DNA of 64,000 nt from Nymphaea colorata (taxonomy: Eukaryota; Streptophyta; Magnoliopsida; Nymphaeales; Nymphaeaceae), in assembly GCF_008831285.2 (NCBI RefSeq), contig NC_045149.1:8026417-8090416 (forward strand), written 5' to 3'. The notes below the pieces were generated by a model. It had not been told where the DNA came from. It saw only the letters and a program-made list of their open reading frames with translations, and did not search any database. Position numbers and translations under genes: made by a program. Positions 35,975-49,021 of the stretch are shown here, in pieces. Within the stretch, counting starts at the first letter, position 1; each line of letters begins with the position of its first letter.

Positions 35975-38489
35975 CTGCAGGATGATGTTTATGCATGTGT
36001 ATAATATGACCAAGTTTAATATGTATAAAATATTTGCTTCTTCCTTCCTTCATATGGTTGCATACTATCTGCATGTTACCTTTCCTATGTTGTTCAGTTT
36101 TATACTTGTCCGGAATGATTCCGTGGTTCATTGGCCGAGTGCGTTTTGGTGAATGCGGATGTTTGAATTATGCATAGAAAGTATATTTAGGATAAGACAA
36201 TTTGGGGATTGCCCCACAAGAACTTTTTTTATTGCATATGAAGTATTGCTAGGATTGGTCAATTTAGGGGTTGCCACACTTTTTATTTAGTTACATGCTA
36301 TTTTGCATGTTGTTTTTGGTTTTTGGCATTATTTTTGTGGATAATATATAATTGACATTGTTCATCCTGAAACTTACACTTCTATGCCTCGGTTGGCTTC
36401 ACGTTGCTTCATAGGTTCCACTTTGCCTCATTGCATCTAACAACCTTGCCTGTGCTGCACTTGGATATGTTGTTGCCTGGAGGCATCCGGAATGAGGGGG
36501 TCTTTGGATCTCCTTTTGGTGATCGATCCTTATCTGCCAAGGCCAATATCAGCAATGACAAGTTGTTTGTAGATTGCCACTGCATGGGGGAGGAGGCAGG
36601 GGGATAGAGTAATGTGTATGCATACAATAGGAAGAAGGTCATGTCGATCTATATAGACAAAGTTGAGACACTACACGCTGCAACTCTTGTCAACCGATAT
36701 GGATATTGGTCTTACTCGAAACAATGGAGGTTAAATTTCCTTGCATTGTCAAATAATTTTATGAGGAGTGATGGGTGGCCAGCTAGCTGGATTATATTGA
36801 CGGTGATATCAGATGCTAAATCAAAAACTTTCTAAATGGTTATATTTAAACATAAATGCATGTAAACGTACTTTCCTAATTTTTTTCCTTGTAATCTCTA
36901 GTTTCCCAGTTTATATTTCACATAGTTAAATGGAGATATCGTTCCTTGATTTTCCAATAGAGTTTGATTGAGAACAGGAGACAAAGGAGAGATTACTAGT
37001 GTCGAGGAGAGAAAGTTGGGTAATTTCCTTTTCCTTTCAATTTTAAAATTATAGGGTTCTAGCTTCCAAATTAACTTTTAGAAATTTCTATTATATTCCA
37101 CATTATTTGCTATTTTTTATAGCAACATTTTTATTTTAGATTTTTCAGCTTTGGAAACCTTTAGCACATTAGGACACATCCATTCTTTCGTCAACCCATA
37201 CAGTCAGCCTGAGGGGTGTTTGATAATAGCGTTTGTACTTCAAAAATGAGTACAATCATGAAACACTGCATTCCAAGGAACACAACTTTCACCTGGGGGA
37301 CTTGCAATCCCAACCATCAAACACATTCCAAAATAAAAAAGCTAACCTATTGGTTGTTAATGCTATCAGAATTGGCCTGAGCCAACTCATTCAAATCGAA
37401 TCAGTGGCTTAACCAAACCAATCGGATTCCATGTGTCACGTTTCAACCAGTTTTCAACTAATAATTTTTCACATAAAATTCCGTTTACTTTTTAATACTT
37501 TGGCTGATTTGCAACCAAATTAATCGTTTGAATGACAAATCAGAGCAGCCTCGCCAATGTGATTCCTGATCCGATTTTTACTTAGTTTAATGGAATAATG
37601 TCTTGAAGCACTCTCGGTGACGTTTTATTTAGTAGTTCCAGTCGAGAAAGGATGTTGCCCTCCATTATTCTGACAATCCCTTAAGAACATCTTAATTTTT
37701 AAGAAGCAAGTACTTAATCTTTACAATTGTAAGAGGTCTTAAGAACTAGCAAGAGTCTGAATTTCATGACTGCAAATTTAATAAGCAATTATAATAATCC
37801 ATTTTATTCTATTAGCAGTAAAAAAAATAGAGTTGTTGTTATTTAAATATTAAAATCCTATTTATACATTAAGGGGGGATTTTTAAACTTGTTTCTCTAA
37901 TTTGATAAAGATTTCACATTTATACAATTAGTTTTATAATGTTTTAAAATTTAGAGGGTAAAACTAATTTTCGTGAAATTTGAAGTTGCTCTCATGAAAA
38001 GTTAACATTTTTCTTGAGAAATCTCTGTTCCTTGTGTTGGCCTTAGGGGGACCTTAACAGCCTGCCTGGGCCATTGGATAAGTCAAGAAAGGAGCCATAC
38101 ACTCGAGATCACCAAACTTTCATACAGTTTTTGAGCAGAGGAAATTTTTGGGTCGTTAATGATCCTAATAATACAGTTTTAGTTATTTAATGCCAAACTG
38201 TTTTTTTTTTTCATTTTTATTTTTTATTTGTTGCAAATCTACATATATTTTGATGTTTGTGTTATTAATTTCTCACTTATTTTATTTTTTTCTCATTTTT
38301 AATTTTTAAATTTTTTAAAGATTTACGTTTTTTTCATTTTTTTCAAACTCACCGTATTATACCCAAGAAAAACCTCGCCATTTAAAACCCCGGCATATTA
38401 TTTGTGACTATGGGACTCAAGACTATGGCTAACCTGTTTAAGCATGCGAAGGTGATGTTTCCATACCGCTCGCCCTTCCAAACAAGCTC

Positions 38490-39230
38490 TCACTTTACCC
38501 AACCAAGATTTAGGGCTGAATCCTTATTTCTCAGTAAGCAAAAATAATACTCAGAACACTTTCTCCAAATCAGTTGAGCCTCAGCAGAGATACTATTTAG
38601 TGTTTTATTAAACGTGAACCTATTTCTTGAACTCCACGGACACCTAATGATAATATGGAAAGTAACGATCCAAAACATGTTAACCCAGCCGCGATTAAAC
38701 CTGCTAGAAAACCAGGCCTTTAATTCAGTAATAAAGTTTCTGTGTGGAATTCTTTTCCTCTTGAATCTCCTAATCACCATTGTCCACACCTTAACTGCTA
38801 GAGAGAAAGAGAACAATATGTGCTCAGCATCTTCCTCTTTGCGTTTGCAGATGAAACACCTCTTAGCACAAGAAAAACCTCTGCGTTTCAGTATATTTGA
38901 TGTGGGAAATCTGTCAGCAGAGGCTATATAGGGAGGCAATCCTTATACGAGACCCATTCATGCCATTTTTCAGCAGGAAATTTCATTCCTATGTCACATG
39001 AGTGTGGGGTGCGGGTGCTGGAGCGTTACTGAGGCTGCTTTCAGTTCCACATTGCCATGAATTTTCGACCATCCCCATCTGACACCTTTAAAAAACCAAG
39101 AACCATTCTTAGCTCCCTTCATAGACCAAAGGCTGTGATAATAAAGACATGTCTTTCCAACGAATCTAGCCCACCAGTCATTTGAACAGCACACTTCCAA
39201 GGCTACTTTAGCCAGACAAGCTCTATTCAT
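38490..39230 (-). pseudogene. LINE zf-RVT remnant in U2
   Basis: Same structure as in U1, with FSCAKRC in place of FSCGKRC. Confidence 0.8.
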
Positions 39231-39496
39231 AGTTTTAATACCATTAGTTTAATGTAACAATGTCCTCATGATGAAACTCTTTGTTGCATTTGAATGGGAA
39301 GTTCCAATTGAGACCGACTGTTCCCCACCACCATTCAGATATCCGCTTAACCACATCCAATTGTAACAAAAGTAAGGGATCTTCTGAAAAAAAGAAAAAA
39401 AAACTAGCTAGAGGGATGTGATTTCATGACAACAAATCTATAACAATTGACTAGACTGATGGAGGACCTTTAAAAGTTTTGTAGAATTTCTTAAGG

Positions 39497-39528
<32 letters not shown>

Positions 39529-40333
39529 ATGGTGACGTCCTTGAACAAGGGCACTTACAAACACCAAGGTGAGGTCTCTCTATCCCTTTGATTGTATATT
39601 TCTCATCATGTTATTGGCTATGTTTTTGGTTCTCTAGTGGATCCTCTGTCTTCAACAGATAAAAGATGTGTTATGTATATGTTAGTCCAAAACGAAGCAG
39701 GAAATTTTGTGTTAGCATTTCTATCATTAATAGGACCCTCCATTTTAACCAAAAGGAATTTGACCATTATTTTAGCTGAGGCATTTATTTTTTCAGTTGT
39801 ACAAATTTGGTTTAATACTTTGGTACCACTTGTATGGGAACAAAAAACAATATGGCAGTGATAAAAATCACTGGTATACATCGCTCGATTGACCGATATT
39901 TTACCAATGGTATGTGCATTGATATTGGCTATGCCAGCCATACAAACAAACCATATAAATGTTCACCGCAGCAACGCCGCATTCACTGCCAAAAGATTAC
40001 TTGCAAAACCTAACGAAGTAATCAACTAAACCACTGAATCAAATTTGGTTTGCAAAGGTTTTGTTGACAAAAGGTTGTATAGCACACACAAACATCTACC
40101 CATAGTCTAGACATTGTAATAGCGCCTAACAATGTGTGGACTATTATGAAAAAGACTGATTGCTATCACCTATTGCATCATAAAGAGCTATTCCAGTTAT
40201 CAAGTAAAACTTCATCTAGGTTAGGTTTAGGACTCGAGTCCCCCAAGATAAAGGGCCAGAAATTCCATATAGTTGGCATAGTTTGTGCTCCTAGCTTGGC
40301 AATTTGTATGCACTATTGTGATTCTCTCTCTCC

Positions 40334-40401
<68 letters not shown>

Positions 40402-40638
40402 GTGGACTTTTGCTCGAATTTGGATTGCATCAATAATATGCTTTTGCTCGAATTTGGATTGCATTTGTAAAAAAAAAAAAAAATTCCGACCCCCCTGGGT
40501 CCAACTTTTCTCCTTCAAAAATTTCAGCTTATTTGCTTTCTTCTCAATCAACTATTCGTTAGGGTTACGCCTCCTTATTACTAGTTCCTTCTCTCTGATT
40601 TACTATCCCTGTTTTCAGCAACATTCTAGATGAAAATG

Positions 40639-41704
40639 GCTCCTGCAGAAGCAGTTGGGAAGTCCAAGCTTAAGAAGGTGAAGAAGACCATTGATCCCAA
40701 GGAGGGCAAAATGAAGAAGTTTTTTAATTCCCCATATAAGCATTACCAAAACTCCCTCTCATCCTTCCTACAAATTAAGAGGTAAGTGGATTCCAATCTC
40801 CAATTTCGAATAATTTCATTGAATGTAGTCTGTTTATGTTTGTCTACCTCTTTTGTCTGTGGTTCATTTCATTGGGCTTTGGTTGATTTGTTTGTGTTCG
40901 TGTACTCTTTTGAGCATTGTTAGAAATATCATTCTTGGAAAATTTTGGTGAGGTTTTTCATGGTTATTTGTAGGCAAATTAAGTTGTTCTTATCGGGAAA
41001 ATCTCAACAATTTTTTTTTAGAATTCAAAAACAATAAAAATAAAAAACCTTAAAAAAATTCAAAAATTAAAAAAAATTATAACCTTGAATACGATAAATT
41101 TGAAAGATTTTTTTTTTTTGGTTTTATTCGATTTTCTCGTAACTATTGTGAGATTTTTGAAAGTATCATGGTATAAGTGACAATGTATCTAATATCTTGT
41201 TTTACATTTGTTTTACTGTTTTTTTGTCAGTTTTAGGGGGCCATTTATTCTAATCACACAAAATAAACCTTTTAATACTAAAAAACGAGGAAGATAAGTT
41301 CAAATAAGTTGATTTAAAGAGAAAAGCGGGAAAAAAGATGAACAAATTAAAAACCACAAGAACAAGTTGAAGCAGAAAAATGGGTCCCTAAAGCTGGCAT
41401 GATAGAGAAACATATGTAAAGCAAGCGATTGGCATCTCAAGGGGCTACCACAAATGGAAACAAATCAACAGTACCGAATAACATGAACCACAGACAAACG
41501 AGGTAGGCAAAGATAACGACAAACTACATCCAACGAAATGATTCGAAACTAAAGATTGGGATCAGCCTCATAGTAGGAAGGGTGAGATGGAGGAACTTTG
41601 GAGCCCCTAGATGCAGAAGCCTCTACAACTTGGTCTCCTTAGTTGTGGTGGGCTTCTTCACCTTCTCAACCATGGATTTCTCCACTGCTTTCTTGTGCAG
41701 GAGC
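40639..41704. repeat. IR-A of U3 (H1-like inverted repeat)
   Basis: As in U2, with the left-arm 49-codon frame intact from ATG 40636. A 1-nt deletion near 41621 changes the right-arm frame after the stop. Confidence 0.7.
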
Positions 41705-41962
41705 AGGATTGGCAGCAGGAGGGATGACAACAGAAAAAATGAAGTTGGACTTAAAGAGCAGATCTTTTTTTCCTGAATCCAGTCTGCATGTAAACAAAGT
41801 TTGTCTCTGTTTAATGTGCATGCATGAGAAAAGTTTGCGAAGGTAACATGCGATAGAGCATAGTCATACGGAGGACTAAAAAAGCATATATTATATACAT
41901 ATTGAAGTTGTTCATGAATTGTAGCTATACATATTATATACATGTATAAACATCGTTGTGTA

Positions 41963-42498
41963 GATGTACAGATCTCAAGTGCGCATAGCGATCATCACTG
42001 ATACAGAATCCTTCCAAACAAACCTAGGAAATATGATTTCTGCTTTTACTTTCCACATGATTCCAGCTGTCCACTTTCTCTATTGTGTATCCACAGGCAA
42101 AGCAATTCTTCATTTGTTCCTTTTCCAATCCACCATTCTTTCAGTTATCTATCTATCTGGGTCCTGCTTGGACTCTTGGTATTGCTCTTATGTCATGAAA
42201 ATATGAGATTCTATGTGGCACTTGGTGCATATTTTACTGAACATGCTCCATATAGAATTTCATCCTTTCATGATGTGTGAGCAATACAAAGAGTCCAAGG
42301 AGGACCCAGATAGAACACTGAAATCATGGCAAGAAGGAAAGAAACATATGAAGCACTACGTAGCCTGTGGATACACAATAGAGAAGGTGGATAGATGTAA
42401 TCATGTGGAATGGAAATGCAGAAATCACATCTCTTGGGTTTATTTGGAAGGTTTCACTACCAGTGACGATTGCTAGGCATACTTGAGATCTGCACATC
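41963..42498. repeat. IR-B of U3 (RING2 hairpin, zinc ligands lost)
   Basis: The 536-nt hairpin architecture is kept, with a 23-nt perfect core. In the right-arm frame three zinc-binding Cys are replaced (KHYVACG, VEWKCRN and WVYLEG for KHCVACG, VECKCGN and WVCLEG), so no folded RING2 domain could be made. Confidence 0.88.
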
Positions 42499-45013
42499 CT
42501 GCAGGATGATGTTTATGCATGTGTATAATATGACCAAGTTTAATATGTATAAAATATTTGCTTCTTCCTTCCTTCATATGGTTGCATACTATCTGCATGT
42601 TACCTTTCCTATGTTGTTCAGTTTTATACTTGTCCGGAATGATTCCGTGGTTCATTGGCCGAGTGCGTTTTGGTGAATGCGGATGTTTGAATTATGCATA
42701 GAAAGTATATTTAGGATAAGACAATTTGGGGATTGCCCCACAAGAACTTTTTTTATTGCATATGAAGTATTGCTAGGATTGGTCAATTTAGGGGTTGCCA
42801 CACTTTTTATTTAGTTACATGCTATTTTGCATGTTGTTTTTGGTTTTTGGCAATATTTTTGTGGATAATATATAATTGACATTGTTCATCCTGAAACTTA
42901 CACTTCTATGCCTCGGTTGGCTTCACCTTGCTTCATAGGTTTCACTTTGCCTCATTGCATCTAACAACCTTGCCTGTGCTGCACTTGGATATGTTGTTGC
43001 CTGGAGGCAGAGGGAATGAGGGGGTCTTTGGATCTCCTTTTGGTGATCAATCCTTATCTGCCAAGGCCAATATCAGCAATGACAAGTTGTTTGTAGATTG
43101 CCACTGCATGGGGGAGGAGGCAGGGGGATAGAGTAATGCGTATGCATACAATAGGAAGAAGGTCATGTCGATCTATATAGACAAAGTTGAGACACTACAC
43201 GCTGCAACTCTTGTCAACCGATATGGATATTGGTCTTACTCGAAACAATGGAGGTTAAATTTCCTTGCATTGTCAAATAATTTTATGAGGAGTGATGGGT
43301 GGCCAGCTAGCTGGATTATATTGACGGTGATATCAGATGCTAAATCAATAACTTTCTAAATGGTTATATTTAAACATAAATGCATGTAAACGTACTTTCC
43401 TAATTTTTTTTCCTTGTAATCTTTAGTTTCCCAGTTCATATTTCTCCTTGTTAAATGGAGATATCGTTCCTTGATTTTCCAATAGAGTTTGATTGAGAAC
43501 AGGAGACAAAGGAGAGATTACTAGTGTCGAGGAGAGAAAGTTGGGTAATTTCCTTTTCCTTTCAATTTTAAAATTATAGGGTTCTAGCTTCCAAATTAAC
43601 TTTTAGAAATTTCTATTATATTCCAAATTATTTGCTATTTTTTATAGCAACATTTTTATTTTAGATTTTTCAGCTTTGGAAACCTTTAGCACATTAGGAC
43701 ACATCCATTCTTTCGTCAACCCATACAGTCAGCCTGAGGGGTGTTTGATAATGGCGTTTGTACATCAAAAATGAGTACAATCATGAAACACTGCATTCCA
43801 AGGAACACAACTTTCACCTGGGGGACTTGCAATCCCAACCATCAAACACATTCCAAAATAAAAAAGCTAACCTATTGGTTGTTAATGCTAACAGAATTGG
43901 CCTGAGCCAACTCATTCAAATCGAATCAGTGGCTTAACCAAACCAATCGGATTCCATGTGTCACATTTCAACCAGTTTTCAACTAATAATTTTTCACATA
44001 AAATTCCGTTTACTTTTTAATACTTTGGCTGATTTGCAACCAAATTAATCGCTTGAATGACAAATCAGAGCAGCCTCGCCAATGTGATTCCTGATCCGAT
44101 TTTTACTTAGTTTAATGGAATAATGTCTTGAAGACACTCTCGGTGACGTTTTATTTAGTAGTTCCAGTCGAGAAAGGATGTTGCCCTCCATTATTCTGAC
44201 AATCCCTTAAGAACATCTTAATTTTTAAGAAGCAAGTACTTAATCTTTACAATTGTAAGAGGTCTTAAGAACTAGCAAGAGTCTGAATTTCATGACTGCA
44301 AATTTAATAAGCAATTATAATAATCCATTTTATTCTATTAGCAGTAAAAAAAATAGAGTTGTTGTTATTTAAATATTAAAATCCTATTTATACATTAAGG
44401 GGGGATTTTTAAACTTGTTTCTCTAATTTGATAAAGATTTCACATTTATACAATTAGTTTTATAATGTTTTAAAATTTACAGGGTAAAACTAATTTTCGT
44501 GAAATTTGAAGTTGCTCTCATGAAAAGTTAACATTTTTCTTGAGAAATCTCTGTTCCTTGTGTTGGCCTTAGGGGACCTTAACAGCCTGCCTGGGCCATT
44601 GGATAAGTCAAGAAAGGAGCCATACACTCGAGATCACCAAACTTTCATACAGTTTTTGAGCAGAGGAAATTTTTGGGTCGTTAATGATCCTAATAATACA
44701 GTTTTAGTTATTTAATGCCAAACTGTTTTTTTTTTTTCATTTTTATTTTTTATTTGTTGCAAATCTACATATATTTTGATGTTTGTGTTATTAATTTCTC
44801 ACTTATTTTATTTTTTTCTCATTTTTAATTTTTAAATTTTTAAAGATTTACGTTTTTTCATTTTTTTCAAACTCACCGTATTATACCCAAGAAAAACCTC
44901 GCCGTTTAAAACCCCGGCATATTATTTGTGACTATGGGACTCAAGACTATGGCTAACCTGTTTAAGCATGCGAAGGTGATGTTTCCATACCGCTCGCCCT
45001 TCCAAACAAGCTC

Positions 45014-45754
45014 TCACTTTACCCAACCAAGATTTAGGGCTGAATCCTTATTTCTCAGTAAGCAAAAATAATACTCAGAACACTTTCTCCAAATCAGTTG
45101 AGCCTCAGCAGAGATACTATTTAGTGTTTTATTAAACGTGAACCTATTTCTTGAACTCCACGGACACCTAATGATAATATGGAAAGTAACGATCCAAAAC
45201 ATGTTAACCCAGCCGCGATTAAACCTGCTAGAAAACCAGGCCTTTAATTCAGTAATAAAGTTTCTGTGTGGAATTCTTTTCCTCTTGAATCTCCTAATCA
45301 CCATTGTCCACACCTTAACTGCTAGAGAGAAAGAGAACAATATGTGCTCAGCATCTTCCTCTTTGCGTTTGCAGATGAAACACCTCTTACCACAAGAAAA
45401 ACCTCTGCGTTTCAGTATATTTGATGTGGGAAATCTGTCAGCAGAGGCTATATAGGGAGGCAATCCTTATACGAGACCCATTCATGCCATTTTTCAGCAG
45501 GAAATTTCATTCCTATGTCACATGAGTGTGGGGTGCGGGTGCTGGAGCGTTACTGAGGCTGCTTTCAGTTCCACATTGCCATGAATTTTCGACCATCCCC
45601 ATCTGACACCTTTAAAAAACCAAGAACCATTCTTAGCTCCCTTCATAGACCAAAGGCTGTGATAATAAAGACATGTCTTTCCAACGAATCTAGCCCACCA
45701 GTCATTTGAACAGCACACTTCCAAGGCTACTTTAGCCAGACAAGCTCTATTCAT
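45014..45754 (-). pseudogene. LINE zf-RVT remnant in U3
   Basis: Same structure as in U1, and shares FSCGKRC with it. Confidence 0.8.
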
Positions 45755-46019
45755 AGTTTTAATACCATTAGTTTAATGTAACAATGTCCTCATGATGAAA
45801 CTCTTTGTTGCATTTGAATGGGAAGTTCCAATTGAGACCGACTGTTCCCCACCACCATTCAGATATCCGCTTAACCACATCCAATTGTAACAAAAGTAAG
45901 GGATCTTCTGAAAAAAGAAAAAAAAACTAGCTAGAGGGATGTGATTTCATGACAACAAATCTATAACAATTGACTAGACTGATGGAGGACCTTTAAAAGT
46001 TTTGTAGAATTTCTTAAGG

Positions 46020-46051
<32 letters not shown>

Positions 46052-46856
46052 ATGGTGACGTCCTTGAACAAGGGCACTTACAAACACCAAGGTGAGGTCT
46101 CTCTATCCCTTTGATTGTATATTTCTCATCATGTTATTGGCTATGTTTTTGGTTCTCTAGTGGATCCTCTGTCTTCAACAGATAAAAGATGTGTTATGTA
46201 TATGTTAGTCCAAAACGAAGCAGGAAATTTTGTGTTAGCATTTCTATCATTAATAGGACCCTCCATTTTAACCAAAAGGAATTTGACCATTATTTTAGCT
46301 GAGGCATTTATTTTTTCAGTTGTACAAATTTGGTTTAATACTTTGGTACCACTTGTATGGGAACAAAAAACAATATGGCAGTGATAAAAATCACTGGTAT
46401 ACATCGCTCGATTGACCGATATTTTACCAATGGTATGTGCATTGATATTGGCTATGCCAGCCATACAAACAAACCATATAAATGTTCACCGCAGCAACGC
46501 CGCATTCACTGCCAAAAGATTACTTGCAAAACCTAACGAAGTAATCAACTAAACCACTGAATCAAATTTGGTTTGCAAAGGTTTTGTTGACAAAAGGTTG
46601 TATAGCACACACAAACATCTACCCATAGTCTAGACATTGTAATAGCGCCTAACAATGTGTGGACTATTATGAAAAAGACTGATTGCTATCACCTATTGCA
46701 TCATAAAGAGCTATTCCAGTTATCAAGTAAAACTTCATCTAGGTTAGGTTTAGGACTCGAGTCCCCCAAGATAAAGGGCCAGAAATTCCATATAGTTGGC
46801 ATAGTTTGTGCTCCTAGCTTGGCAATTTGTATGCACTATTGTGATTCTCTCTCTCC

Positions 46857-46926
<70 letters not shown>

Positions 46927-47162
46927 GTGGACTTTTGCTCGAATTTGGATTGCATCAATAATATGCTTTTGCTCGAATTTGGATTGCATTTGTAAAAAAA
47001 AAAAAAATTCCGACCCCCCTGGGTCCAACTTTTCTCCTTCAAAAATTTCAGCTTATTTGCTTTCTTCTCAATCAACTATTCGTTAGGGTTACGCCTCCTT
47101 ATTACTAGTTCCTTCTCTCTGATTTACTATCCCTGTTTTCAGCAACATTCTAGATGAAAATG

Positions 47163-48227
47163 GCTCCTGCAGAAGCAGTTGGGAAGTCCAAGCTTAAGAA
47201 GGTGAAGAAGACCATTGATCCCAAGGAGGGCAAAATGAAGAAGTTTTTTAATTCCCCATATAAGCATTACCAAAACTCCCTCTCATCCTTCCTACAAATT
47301 AAGAGGTAAGTGGATTCCAATCTCCAATTTCGAATAATTTCATTGAATGTAGTCTGTTTATGTTTGTCTACCTCTTTTGTCTGTGGTTCATTTCATTGGG
47401 CTTTGGTTGATTTGTTTGTGTTCGTGTACTCTTTTGAGCATTGTTAGAAATATCATTCTTGGAAAATTTTGGTGAGGTTTTTCATGGTTATTTGTAGGCA
47501 AATTAAGTTGTTCTTATCGGGAAAATCTCAACAATTTTTTTTTAGAATTCAAAAACAATAAAAATAAAAAACCTTAAAAAAATTCAAAAATTAAAAAAAA
47601 TTATAACCTTGAATACGATAAATTTGAAAGATTTTTTTTTTTTGGTTTTATTCGATTTTCTCGTAACTATTGTGAGATTTTTGAAAGTATCATGGTATAA
47701 GTGACAATGTATCTAATATCTTGTTTTACATTTGTTTTACTGTTTTTTTGTCAGTTTTAGGGGGCCATTTATTCTAATCGCACAAAATAAACCTTTTAAT
47801 ACTAAAAAACGAGGAAGATAAGTTCAAATAAGTTGATTTAAAGAGAAAAGCGGGCAAAAAGATGAACAAATTAAAAACCACAAGAACAAGTTGAAGCAGA
47901 AAAATGGGTCCCTAAAGCTGGCATGATAGAGAAACATATGTAAAGCAAGCGATTGGCATCTCAAGGGGCTACCACAAATGGAAACAAATCAACAGTACCG
48001 AATAAATGAACCACAGACAAACGAGGTAGGCAAAGATAACGACAAACTACATCCAACGAAATGATTCGAAACTAAAGATTGGGATCAGCCTCATAGTAGG
48101 AAGGGTGAGATGGAGGAACTTTGGAGCCCCTAGATGCAGAAGCCTCTACAACTTGGTCTCCTTAGTTGTGGTGGGCTTCTTCACCTTCTCAACCATGGAT
48201 TTCTCCACTGCTTTCTTGTGCAGGAGC
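47163..48227. repeat. IR-A of U4 (H1-like inverted repeat)
   Basis: As in U3; the left-arm frame starts at ATG 47160. A 1-nt loss (AATAAATGAACC at 48001) lies in the right arm. Confidence 0.7.
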
Positions 48228-48485
48228 AGGATTGGCAGCAGGAGGGATGACAACAGAAAAAATGAAGTTGGACTTAAAGAGCAGATCTTTTTTTCCTGAA
48301 TCCAGTCTGCATGTAAACAAAGTTTGTCTCTGTTTAATGTGCATGCATGAGAAAAGTTTGCGAAGGTAACATGCGATAGAGCATAGTCATACGGAGGACT
48401 AAAAAAGCATATATTATATACATATTGAAGTTGTTCATGACATGTAGCTATACATATTATATACATGTATAAACATCGTTGTGTA

Positions 48486-49021
48486 GATGTACAGATCTCA
48501 AGTGCGCATAGCGATCATCACTGATACAGAATCCTTCCAAACAAACCTAGGAAATATGATTTCTGCTTTTACTTTCCACATGATTCCAGCTGTCCACTTT
48601 CTCTATTGTGTATCCACAGGCAAAGCAATTCTTCATTTGTTCCTTTTCCAATCCACCATTCTTTCAGTTATCTATCTATCTGGGTCCTGCTTGGACTCTT
48701 GGTATTGCTCTTATGTCATGAAAATATGAGATTCTATGTGGCACTTGGTGCATATTTTACTGAACATGCTCCATATAGAATTTCATCCTTTCATGATGTG
48801 TGAGCAATACAAAGAGTCCAAGGAGGACCCAGATAGAACACTGAAATCATGGCAAGAAGGAAAGAAACATATGAAGCACTACGTAGCCTGTGGATACACA
48901 ATAGAGAAGGTGGATAGATGTAATCATGTGGAATGGAAATGCAGAAATCACATCTCTTGGGTTTATTTGGAAGGTTTCACTACCAGTGACGATTGCTAGG
49001 CATACTTGAGATCTGCACATC
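48486..49021. repeat. IR-B of U4 (RING2 hairpin, zinc ligands lost)
   Basis: Carries the same Cys-to-Tyr/Trp changes as U3 in the right-arm frame, with the hairpin length unchanged at 536 nt. Confidence 0.88.

Larger units (their letters stand above)
33427..39953. repeat. Array unit U2 (6527 bp)
   Basis: Same order of parts as U1. The microsatellite is (CT)n(CA)n at 33796-33871. It is followed by a duplicated GCTCGAATTTGGATTGCAT stretch, an A-run and CCGACCCCCCTGGGTCC; U2-U5 share this and U1 lacks it. Confidence 0.9.
39954..46476. repeat. Array unit U3 (6523 bp)
   Basis: Near-identical to U4 over most of its length; both share GGCAGAGGGAATG, GATCAATCC and ATGGCGTTTGTACATC. It shares FSCGKRC with U1 in the LINE and AATCACACAAAAT (41253) with U5, so its variants are mosaic. 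Confidence 0.9.
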
